Shown here piece after piece: positions 12,501-24,800 of a stretch of 64,000 bases of DNA. The translations under genes and the position numbers were made by a program. The DNA lies in NCBI GenBank assembly GCA_963576565.1, contig OY755042.1:100620185-100684184 (forward strand). Direction: 5' to 3'. Under the pieces are notes generated by a model that did no database searches, had not been told where the DNA came from, and worked only from the letters and a program-made list of their open reading frames with translations. This DNA is from Aspidapion aeneum (taxonomy: Eukaryota > Arthropoda > Insecta > Coleoptera > Brentidae). How positions within the stretch are numbered: the stretch's first letter is position 1; each line of letters begins with the position of its first letter.

Positions 12501-15500
12501 TGGTAGCTTTTGAGAAAAACACATTCCCGCAAGGAAATCTTTGCTTTCCAGAATCTGGAAATTTCATACAGATCTTCAAGACCGAAGTATTTTAAATAAT
12601 TTATTGCTTTTTTTAAGGATTTATATTATTGGTAAAACACAAATTAATCTCTTATCAACGAACACTTGGGATTTTTACAGTTTTAAATAGATAAAGCGAT
12701 GTAAAACTTTTCCACAGCTTTGATTTCATCGGCAGCAATGAGGTATTTTAGAACATGTATTTTATTTGCTTCTTTATTTATTGTATGTATGCATATACGG
12801 AGTATATCCCAGAATGGACTTAACACTTTATTTTGGAGATTCACCTTGTGTCTCAAATTATTTTTATTGCTGATATAAATCACGAGAGACGAGACGAGAG
12901 ACCTCTATCTCTCGAACGATATAAGAGTCCTATCGTCGAGACGAGAGACCCGTTTTATTTCGCCTAGACGAGCGCCACTGGACGAATTTAAGAAAGCGCT
13001 CCATATGTGTGTGTAGGTATATAAATGAGCGAAAAGTCAGACTGTTACTCATCGTTTAAAAAATAGACCGGTGTACTATGGACTATTATACTTAATTATG
13101 TACCTTCTGTAATTTGTTAGGTAAATCATGTTTGGGAAATTCCATGCAACTAATTTTAAGTTGTTACTTAAACCTTGCTGGGTTGTTATCAGTCAAAAAC
13201 TGTGTACAAACAATGAGTTAGTTAGATAAGTTCATTAGGGTTTACTAACCTAAGTCAAGGCAAAGTTGCGATACTTTAATATCAGGGCCGACTCAAGAAT
13301 CCGGGCAAATTTTTTATTAAAATTTTTATGAGATTTGCAAGGTTAGAAATTAACACAAAAGAGTTTTTGTAAACAGTGAAACCTCCTATAAGCGGACACT
13401 CACGGTTCCGTCGATTTTGTCGGCTTATTGGAGGTGTACGCCTATGAGAGTGAAGTGCGAAATTTTAATATACAGTGTACTCCGGTTATAACGTACCCTC
13501 AAGGGACCAGAAAATATGTATTTTATAAGCGGAAGTACGTTATAAACAATACAATTAACAAGAAGAGTATTATGGCCGGACCAATGAAATACGTACGTAT
13601 AAGCCAGGTACGTTATAACCGGAGTACACTGTATATTTATTAACAATTTTGCGCTGCTTGAGTTTTTCCGATATTAAATTTTTCAACGATATTTCGTGCT
13701 GATAGATGTTCCTTCTCTGAAACGTTAACAACTTCCATTTTTTCACATAATCTAAGAAGTTTTTACTAGGCATCATTTCAAAGAGATCTATTACTACCCA
13801 ATTGAACAATAAAAATAAAACACAGCCCCCGCCGAATAAAATATGTTGTAAATACGACAGAAGTATTTAGTCTCCGCATTAAAACGGAAAGAGGTAATTT
13901 CCCTGCTGCAGAGTGCGTTGTTGCCAACATACTACATAATGTTTATGCCCATGTCGTGCAGCGCTCCGTCCCGTTGTCAGAGGTTCGCGTGCGGTTAAGG
14001 CAGGTTTCAGAATTTTTTAACAAAAAAAAATTGTCCGCGTCCGGTTATTAGAGTGTCCAGTTATAGGAGTGAATTTTACATATAAATAGGGAAAAGCTTG
14101 GTTCCAACAAATTTGTCCGCCTAAAGGGAGAGTCCGTTTAATAGAGATGTCCGCAAGGAGAGGTTTTACTCTATAGTGAAATGGTAAACATAGTTTATCG
14201 GCCAGTAGTTTGACTATAAGCAGGGTTTGGATAGACTTGGGGGGCTTAAATTTTTACCCCTCTTTTGAATGGTATATGGTCAAATAAGGTTAATTAATTT
14301 ATCGTTATCTTACTTATTTCACGAAATTCTCGTATTTCTCTGAATGAGGTTATCAAACTGCTTTACCTTTTTGCAAAAGTATCACGGATTTACCTATTAT
14401 ACACAAAAAAACGAAATTTGCACTCATTTCTGTTTTGTAAAGTTGTATATTTCCGCGCTTATTAATGTTTATTTTCGTCAAAGAGAAAAATAACGTAAAA
14501 TATAGTCTATAGTTAAATAAATTTAACATCGTTGATTATTTCTTGAGACGATTACTTTCAGGAGTGTGGCAGCATTGATGCTTCCAAGAGACTGTTCATC
14601 GCAAAAGTACCATTATAAAATACTTGTAGGAATCTACTTTAGAAATTATTCCCACAAATTAACAGGTGCTTCAGTTCATAGGAGTAGGATGATTCTTCAT
14701 ACGACGCCGAAGATGTGCGGACCGAACTTAAACTGAATTGCTAAACACCTGATAAATTTACACAAAACATACAGAGAGTTGGGTCCTCACAACGATTGCT
14801 ACGCCCACTCGCATACACACTAAAAGCGCCCTCTACGATACGAAAATTTATGGAACTAAATTGCTGTTTTTCACATGCCTTTTGAGGACCAGATAAAAAT
14901 TTAGGTTATACATATATAAATTCAAGTTATAATATATAAACTAGACCGAATTCCTGTTATTTCTAAATCAAATTATATATCAAAATATTGGAATATTTTA
15001 CGTAGAATACCGAAATAAGGTCCAAACGATGTGAGGTCCGGAAATCGGTCCTTACAACGTAATTGGTCCTCGCAACTCCGGTAAGGGGTTGGCGTGTATC
15101 CTCACAACGTATACTATGCCAACACAGACAGACAGATAGATAGTGTTGCCGCCGAGACGAGAGATTCTCGCCTCTCGTCTCATCTCGCCCTTTCTCGACG
15201 AAACGAGAGAGATATCTTCTGTCGAATAAAAGCTCGAGACAAGACGAGAGAAAGATCCAAAGAAATGTTTTTGAACGATTTTTTAAAGAGCTAAAATTCG
15301 GAAAATCAGATAATTTTCTTGCGGAAATTAGTGTTTTTTTTAAATATGGAAAATTCAGATTAAAAATCTGCTAGTTAAAAAAAGTTTAAAGTTCTCTGTA
15401 TTGTGCGTTTAGTTAAAAAAAGAACACAGAAATTTCTTACAAAAACATGTTTTTCCCTGAAAAATTACGAAAAATTAAGATTAAAAGAAAAATTTTAAAA

Positions 15501-18500
15501 AAAGTTTTGGTTAGTTTTTACAAAAACATATTTACGCATGGAAAATCTTTGGTTTCCAGATTCTGGAAATTCCATAGAGATCTACAAGACCCAAGTATTT
15601 TAAATAATAGATTTATTTTTAAGGATTTATATTATTGGAAAAACACAAAATAATCTTTTATCAACGAACACTTGGGATTTTAGGTACAGTTAAATAAATA
15701 AAGCGATGTAAAACTTTTCCACAGCTTTTATTTCATCGTCATCAACGAGGTATTTTAGCACATGTATTGTATTTACTTCTTTATTTATTGTATGTATGCA
15801 TATACAGAGTAGATCCCAGAATTGATTTAACACTTTATTTTGGAAAAAAGTAAATACCATAAATAATAAGATTCGATACTAGACGAGAAAAAGGCTCTTT
15901 CGAGCGATAGAAGAGTATTATCGTCGAGACGAGAGAACCATTTTATGAGCCGAGACAAGAGAAGGCCTTCTCTCGTCTCGTCTCGCGGCAACACTACAAA
16001 TAGACGGCGCGACAAAAATGTTTCAAAATCATCTGAAACGCAAAGGTATAGAAAAAATTTTGAAATCGAAGTCACACGATCACCATAGCTCAAACTACTA
16101 TAGTTATACTATATGTGTGAGCTAATACTCACTCATCTAAGTGTAGGAAACAACTAATGGAAAAATTGGCGAAAAGCTTATTTTGTTTTTCTCGGGGGCC
16201 AGTAAACCAAAAAATAAACGGGGACAATGATATTGGGAAAGCCGTTAACCTAGATCTACAAAGCGTTTTTCGTACACGACGAAAATCCAGGAAATAATTA
16301 ATTTTCGCAAGAGATGAGAATTTAGCAAACACAAGCGATAAACAATACATAAATCCAAATAGGGAACGTGCTCCAAAATAAAACAATCTTAATAGTATAT
16401 TATACAGGGTCAGATAACTCTGATATTAAACATTAAAAAGATCCATCTGGATTTTCTTAAAAACTATTAGAATTTGTTTGAAAAACTAGACATTTTGTTT
16501 GCAAGAGGGACATCTCGAATTTTTTTAAAGAGTACTAATCCCTTTACATCCTTGTCGCATAGTGTTTTAGAAGAAAATATTCATATATTTCAAAATGCAC
16601 AGGGTGTTATTGAATAACATGCTAATATTGCAAATTTGACAGTGGGAAAGAAGAATTATAGAGATCAGTTGGATGGCTTGGTCGAGTTAATACCCTGAGA
16701 GTTTCTTGTTCTTATATTAAGACACCGCACACATGCATAGATGAAAGTTTTCCGAAAATTTATGTATGGTCTTCGGTGGTTCAACGTTAAGAGCGTTTGC
16801 GTACAGAGCAAGAGATTGCGGGTTCGAGTCCCGGCCGAAGACAGAAAACCTTTTTTCTTATTTTTCATTCTTTAATTTTACTTGTTGTTTTTAGTTTTAG
16901 GTCCTTGCATTAATTGCAATTTGGTATTTAAGAAAATTGTTTTAATAGTAGAACTCTTGGAAACATTTTCGGATAACTATTGTTTTTTGTTTCCGAGATA
17001 TAGTAGGTCACTCATAAACCTTAATTCTTTGCCTAGTATCTTTATATGCTATCGAGTCTTTTAATAATTGTAGCTTTTGTGGTATAAGTTGGGTAGGTGT
17101 ATCGTGTGGTTATAAATGGATGTAAATTATTAATCCGTATAAAAATAAACAAAAAATATTTAAAAAAAATAAGTTTGTGTACAGTTTTTAAATACATATA
17201 TCTATAAAAAAACAGATGCCATTGCACTTGGTGATATTTTATTTATGAAGATGAAACTATTAAACTTATCTATTTATTGTTTTGAATTCGGAGAATCCGT
17301 ACAAAAGTTCAGGGGCGACAATGCATCTAAAAACCATAATTCATTTATAAATAATACCAGTGGCGTATACAAAAAATTGCCTTGGAGGGGCTGCTTTACA
17401 TTTTGTTTTTTTCTGTACACATTAAAGAATAGGAAAATATATATTTTTAATACTACGGATTTCTAGGCTCTAAGGTGACCTAGTAGTAGTAGTAGTGGTA
17501 GTGTGAGTTAGGCTCTAGGTCTGGCGACTATCACATGAAGCGCCCTTTTCGCCGATCCAAGGACATTCCCCCTACTGCGTCCTTCCTTCGCTAAGCAATC
17601 TGCCTGTCTTCTGTACAAAGACCAGAATTTCGGGTCAGATTCAAAAGGTCCTCTCCGTCTCAAAGGCTTCCTCTTCGAATACCTTTCTTCTTGCCTCCTT
17701 GTATGCTTCACATGATTACAGATGCGCCGAGGTCTCGTCCTAGGCCCAACATTCCTCGCGCGTCGGGTTCGCCTTCACTCTCATCTTCGCCAAGTGTCCT
17801 TGTACGACGCGTTGTCCGTTGGGGACTCCCACTATGGCTCCTACCTCTCTTCGTGTTCTACGGAGCAGCCAGTCCTTACGGGACCTCCTGTATCCTTTCA
17901 TACACTCCTTCGCCTTTCTGGCGATTCGCTTTGTATCTCTTTCTATCCCACTCTGTTAGGGTCGACTTCATCTGCCCTCTGGTAAGCCCCAGGAAAGGAT
18001 GTCTTAATTACTCAATTCTTCCTCCCCCTTGTATACGCCTATGATAATAGTAATTAAAAATCTGAAACGACGATTAATAAAATATAGCTATCGTCCAATG
18101 AACGAAAGCAAGTAGGCCTTTACATTGTTTGAGTGCAATTAACGTATTTTCCATTGGCTTGCACTAAAAAAAATACTAAGTTAAATGAACTCCAATAGTC
18201 AGCGGCGCAAATCAGGGAAATCTATCCATACCAACGGTTTGGAAAATTGGGTACTCTCCAACCTAAGTTTAAAGAAAAGGTATCTGCGTATCTTTAAAAT
18301 CACTTTTTCTTATATTCGGTTTGCAAGTCCTTAGGGTCTTTACTTAAAATAACTGAATTAAGTTTGCCTTTTTATTTCTGGGAGTGTTTATTTTATCATT
18401 TTTAAAAATGTTTGTCACCAAACAAAAAACATAAATAAAATACTTTTATGTACCGGAAAATTTAGTGAAATGCCCCAGAATGTCATGACTCTACATAGGC

Positions 18501-21500
18501 GTAAATATATTATCTCTTTAGTTCAAGAATTTTCAAATATCTTTTGCCCGTTTTTGTCAGAAATTTATAATGTTTTTTAATTATTCTGGGGCGTTTTAAC
18601 TATTAGCTGAGTGGCCGGTGTGACGTCAAATCCAAGATGGCGGCTTTTTTCATGTTTTTTCCAAACTTCGGTTTATAACTTTTTATAAATTAGTTTTACA
18701 GAAAAACTGTTAATACATTTTTGTTTGCAATAGAACACCAAGTAAGATGGTAAAGAAACGAGCTTCAAATCTTAGAAAATAACAAAGATATTAATTGACT
18801 AAAAAATCATTTTACTTAAAAAAAAATTGAGGAAGAAAGTTTTAGACTACCCCAAATCGATTGGGTCTGGATCACTCAATAAAAAGTTGCCTGGTATTTG
18901 CCTCAAATTTGAGCAAGACCGCCTATGTTACGTCATAAATCCAAGATTGCTATTTTCCATGTTTTTTCACAAACTTTTGCTTTTAACTTTTGCCATATCA
19001 ACTTTAAAGAAAAATTTAATAGGTCTACAATAGAACAGCAATTGAATTATCGTTTTAGTAAGCTTTATATGTTAAGATCTATAAAATATATTGTTATTTT
19101 TTTAAATATTAAAATTTTTTTAAGATTGAGCCAAAAAGTATAAGACTCAATGTTAGGTCGCCAGGTGTTTACCTCAAATTTGAGTAGGAGGGCCTATATG
19201 ACGTCATAAATTTTTAAATTTTGACTAATAACTTTTGCTAATTTAGTTTTACAGAAAAACTGTAAATAAGGTTTTTGTGTGCAAGTGGGGGAATTCCTAT
19301 AACGTTACCCCACTGATTAAATCGGTCAAAAAACTTTTCTTATCGTTCATGTCCTTATGGTTTTTACACTCCTAAGCCATTTTTTTTTAATTTAATTTGT
19401 TTTCTAGGAAATTTAAACTGTAGATATTATGTTTTTTTCATTCGAATAAAAATATGTTTCGACGGCTATATCCTGCTGCATTTTTAATAAAGCTAACCGA
19501 ATGAACTGAGGGTGGCTATTATTTGACAAAGGAATCGATAGCAATTTTAAATTTAAGCTACATTTTCTTTTTCCGAATGTGTTTGTTTCTTTAAGGTTTC
19601 CGGGTTTGGGTTTTATCGATCAATTTTGTTAATATTTTATTAACCCCAATGTAGTGGCGAATGCAATGGAGGGGCAGAGGGGTGGGCCCCCCTTGACATA
19701 AAGCTTATATTCTTTTGTTCTGTTCAAAAAATAATCAATGCATATACCGAAACTTTTTCAAAATTAAATTTTTTTAAAAGTCTTTTTCACAAAAATTAAC
19801 ATTTTAAAAAATTTTTACCCACAAATTACTTTATTTTCCAAAACTTCTCCTTCAGCGCATTTTATATACATGTTACGAGGGTGGATCAAATATAAACAAG
19901 CCTTTGTTTATAAACTAGTTATTTAGAAACATGACACAAAACAGAAATTTTTTCTACTTTTTTACACATTCCCCTTCTCTGTTAATACACTTTTCCCAAC
20001 GGTTTGACAGTTTCTTAATCCCGTTTTCATAAAAGGAAGCTGGGCGGGTATCTAACCAGTTGCGCACGAATGCCTCCACCTCTTCATTGGTCTGAAATTG
20101 CTCGCCTCCCAGTGAATCTTTGAGTGGTCCAAACCTATGAAAATCGCAAGGTGACAAATCTGGACTGTATGGAGGGTATTCCAGCACAGTCCAGTGCATT
20201 TCATTGACTTTGGCCTGTGTTAAAGCTGCAGTATCAGGTCTGGCGTTGTCATGCAGGAGCAACACGTCTTGGATGGGGTGTGCTTTCCTCTTTTGGCAAT
20301 AATCAAGCTTTACCTGGTCGAGTAAGTTGCAGTAGTAGCGTTTATTGTTATTCGCTCGTGCAAAAAATCGACCAACAAAACTTCTCTCCAGTCCCAGAAA
20401 ACGGTCGCTAAAACTTTGCCTGCAGAAATGATGGTACGCGGACGACGTGGGTGACTCACGTTGTCGACACGCTCACGGCCGTCGTTAATTTCTTTGCACC
20501 AAGTTTTTACGGGTACCCACGAAAGCGTCTTATTTCCGAACTGTGCTCGCAATCTGCATCGAATTTCATCAGATTTCACGTTTTCGCGTGTAAGAAATTT
20601 AATGATTATTCTTTGCGCAACACTGCTGTGTACCTTCTTCTCGCTCATTGCGATTGCTTCTGGCCAAATGAGCATCGCGACACTACCAGCCGCCTACATG
20701 CTGCTGAATATACTCCAAAATTATAACGGCCACGTTCATCTTGAATGAGTTTTCCGTTAGTAAGTTTAAAAGGCTAGATCCACCCTCGTATAGTGGTATA
20801 CTCTAGAGCTCAGACTGAATTAAAAACAACAAAAACATTTTTTTTGTGTTTTCTGCCTCCTTGGCCTTTCTACCCAGATATTCTGGATCCGCCACTGCCC
20901 CAATCTATATCAACGGATGAAAATTTATTTGCCTTATAATTACTTCGATTGAAACACATAATTTTACAAATAAAAATGGAATATAATTCGATCTACGGAA
21001 AACAGACATGGAACGAACTTTGCCAGCATTTGGAAGAGAAGCAATAATATGCGATAATACTCGTCCGAGTATATAATCAGTGAGAAATATATAGGTATTT
21101 CTCTACGACATAATAATATTTTTAATCCATTATTACCTTCCTAGCCCGCGTAGCAATAGCTAGAGAAGGTATTATTTTCGACGAAATTTTTTTCTTGAGA
21201 TAACGCCAAAAATGTGTTATTTGGATCTATTTTGACCTATTCTACACGGTAAAAAACTTTGTCTACAATGAAAACACGTTCTTTTCTTGAATAATTGTTT
21301 TACCTTAAAACAATTTGTTTTGAATTAAAATATTTCTTTTTAGTTCAACGCAGCGTTTAATCTTAAAATGAGACTTTATTTTTTTTCTTTAATTGTTTTG
21401 TTTCAGTATATTCCAGTTTATAACAAAGCAAATTGTCTTCATATAAGTAATATTTTGGTTCCAGAAAACACGGTGCCTTAGAGTAATTCAGTTCATATTG

Positions 21501-21844
21501 ATAATAAAACAATTTCTGTTTCACATTAAAATAAAGAGACAAGATATTTTTTGTGCTATATCAAGAAAATATTCTCTTGGTGAATAGGAAAGCACAAATT
21601 ATTTTACTTCAAAGCAATTTGCTTTGATCTAAGAATTTTTTTTTTCCCGTGTAGCAATATCGTCGTGATGTCTGTCTGTGTGTGTATTATTAGCTCACAC
21701 TACTACTATACTATAGTAGTGTGAGCTATGGTGATCCTAATTTCTTCGAGAAAAAAAAAGTTGCTCCGATTTCAAAATTTTTTATATATCTTTGCGTTTC
21801 AGATGATTTTGAAACTTTTTTGTCTTGCTGTCTGTCTGTCTGTA

Positions 21845-21879
<35 letters not shown>

Positions 21880-24800
21880 ATGTATGTCTGTCTGTAACGA
21901 CCAACCCGCATAACTCAAAAACCGCTCGTCCGATTTAAATGAAATTTGGTACCTAGGCTGAGTCGGGCCGTGGTGGTCCCATTAAAAAATGAACGAAATC
22001 CACCGAACGCAAGTCACATAAAACGGTGGGGGTAGATTCCAAAAATGAGAGTTCATGTGAAAATATGGCGTGTGTCATATCAAACGAAAGGTAATTAAGT
22101 CTGGAGTTAAACAAAATGAATTTTAAGTTATTTAAAAAAAAGGGTGGGGGTGGATGTCAAAAATTAGAGTTTAAGTGAAAATATGGCGTGTATGATATCA
22201 AACAAAAGGTAAATGAGTCTGGAGTTAAACAAAATACATTTTAGTTTTTAAAAAAAGGGTGGGGGTAGATTTTAAAAATTAGAGTTTAAGGCAAAACATG
22301 GCTTGTGTGGTATCAAACGAAAGGTAATTGAGTCTGGAGTTGAATAAAATATATTTCAGTTTCTAGTTATATTAGCTCACACGTACACTATAACTACACT
22401 ACTTAGTGTGAGCTTAGGTGCCCATAGATTGGCAGAGTATTTCTGTCCGTAACACGATAGCTCCTAAACCGCTGAACCGATTTTCATAAAATTTTCAGGT
22501 AAAATAGTGTTCGACACTCTTACGAGCTGTTTAGATTTTGGTTAAAATCCATTAATTCAAATGACAGTTTTTTGACAATGAAAAACATTAAAAAATGCTA
22601 ACTTTTTAACGGAGCATCGTATCAATACACTGTTTTCGAAATATAGTAGACTATATTTTGCTTAATAATTTGTATTATAACCAAAAACTTAGTAAGAGCT
22701 TTAGTTTCTGAGATATTTACAAAAAACTATTTTCAAGGCTGATATATTATCATGGTTTTACTTGAAGTGTGCTAATAGGCTAGTTAGCAAGATATCAGAC
22801 CCGTCATGGATCCATTTATTTGTTATCACTTACCCTAAAAATTACAGACACTCGAATTTTGATCATTATTCTTCTTCTCAAGTTTACTGGCAATTAAAAA
22901 TTTTATCTACCTATAGCAAAGATAATTTAGCAACACTGTATCTCTGTAGGGATTAAAAGGGTCACTAGTCCCTCAAACTATCCTTTTTGATTCCTAAAAC
23001 TAGGGACTAAAGTGACCTCTTTTGTGCCTAAAGTGCATAGTCACAAAAGTATTTCAGATCGTTAAATTTGTCAATATTAAAATTGACAGTTTTCCTCTAT
23101 TCTTCAAACTTGACAAATTCGATAACCTGAAAACAATAAACTTTTGCCCAAAAGTAATTAAAAATTTTTATCTACGTTCAGCCCTTAAGTTTGGTGCCTC
23201 GTTTAAATTACATCCTGGATACTCTTTGTTTGAAACTCGTAGACAATGATTGTGTAGACATAAAATTTCGGACTTTCATTGTCTTTATTTAGTTTAAAAC
23301 ACGCCGTTTCGGTTAGTAAAAATCTCTAACAGTTATAAGTGTAAATGAACAGTTTACACTTGATAACGGTTAGAGATTTTTACTAACCGAAACGGCGTGT
23401 GTGTTTTAAAATAAATAAAGACAATGAAATTCCAAAATTTTATTTCTATCTTGGATACTGCTGTCCGTGCCTGCGATAGCTTCCAAACCGTTGAACCGAT
23501 TTTCATGAAATTTTCAGGTAAAATAGTGGACAATACTGTAAAGAGCTGATTAGATTTTGGTCAAAATCCATTAATTCTAATAACAGTTTAAAAATTAAAA
23601 ATGTGCTAACTTTTTAAGGGAACGTTGCATCAATAATGTTTACTAAAAACTTAGTAGGAGTTCGCTTAAAATGTTCTAATGGGCTAGGAAGGTGTCAGAT
23701 CAACAATGCAACTTCTTATTTTACGGACATCAACGTCAGAGTAGCCAACCACCTTGATATCACTCACTTTTGTGACGTTTCCAACTTCTTTATTTATCAT
23801 ATTCATCATAACAGCAACAAAAAAAAATCTGAAAAAGGGCATGTCCTTGGGTTGTTTTTATCTGTGCATTTTGTTTTTGTAAACCTACAGTCGCATCTTT
23901 TTATCCAGAGACACTGACAGTTTTGCCTTCAATTTTATATCAATACGACATATTTAATTTTTAATATAGTCACAAAAGTGTAACTGCGTATGACAAGGAC
24001 TATAGACAAAAGACTTTTTTAGTTAGAAACTATAGTCTGTAGATTAGGACCATTGTAGGTCTTTATGTTGTATTTTTTTTGCAGAACTTCTTGCTATGAA
24101 ATGTAATTTATTTCTAGAAGCAATAAATAAATTGAATTGAATTGACAAGGACTATAGTAGTAGTATAAGTAGTGGTGGGGAGACCATTTTTGGTCTAGCG
24201 ACTAGGCACACGGCGCGCCCTTTTCGCAAGCCCCGATTGTCCGTACATCATATATCAAACTGATGCACGTGCCGCTTAGGATGCAAGTTTTCTTTCTCTA
24301 AGAGGACTTAATTTTGCCTGACACCTCTTTGTCGAGGGCAGGGATCTTTATATTGCGTAGCAAGTATACACAGTGGACCCACTCTTTTACACCCCTTCCG
24401 AAAGGTGGGCGCGGTGTAGATAACCGCTATCGTCCCAGCAGAATTTGGTTATAAACGATGGACTTCTTTCCTATTCAGCGCAACAGTCGTGGTCGTCGTA
24501 AGTTGACTGTAGGAGATTTATGCTGGCGCCATCCTGGTTTCGGCTATATAGCACTTATAGCAGGCTCCTGGGTTATCATCCCTGGTTCCTCGGCTGGCTG
24601 CGTGTCGGCTCCTGGACTACACCTGCGTATATTTTTAATGCTCAAGGTCAACTTATATTTTTGCGGGCATCGCATGCTTATTCGATGACGGCTGTTGAAC
24701 GCTGAAAAAAAACTGGGCGACAAGGTGACGGATTTTTTTTTGTTTTTGCATCGTTCGAAACGCTAGCCTGGAACCTTCTGCATGTGAAGCCGACGACCAT

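Noticed and set aside
17691..18044. 117-codon plus-strand frame, Pro/Ser-rich
   Set aside because: It is antisense to the decayed retroposon frames on the minus strand, which share blocks with 24158-24824. No domain.
20217..20748. Plus-strand frames of 64-95 codons
   Set aside because: Shadows of the mariner transposase on the opposite strand.
24458..24705. 76-codon plus frame within the 667-bp retroposon
   Set aside because: No domain, overlaps the tRNA-like head on the other strand, and lies between target duplications.
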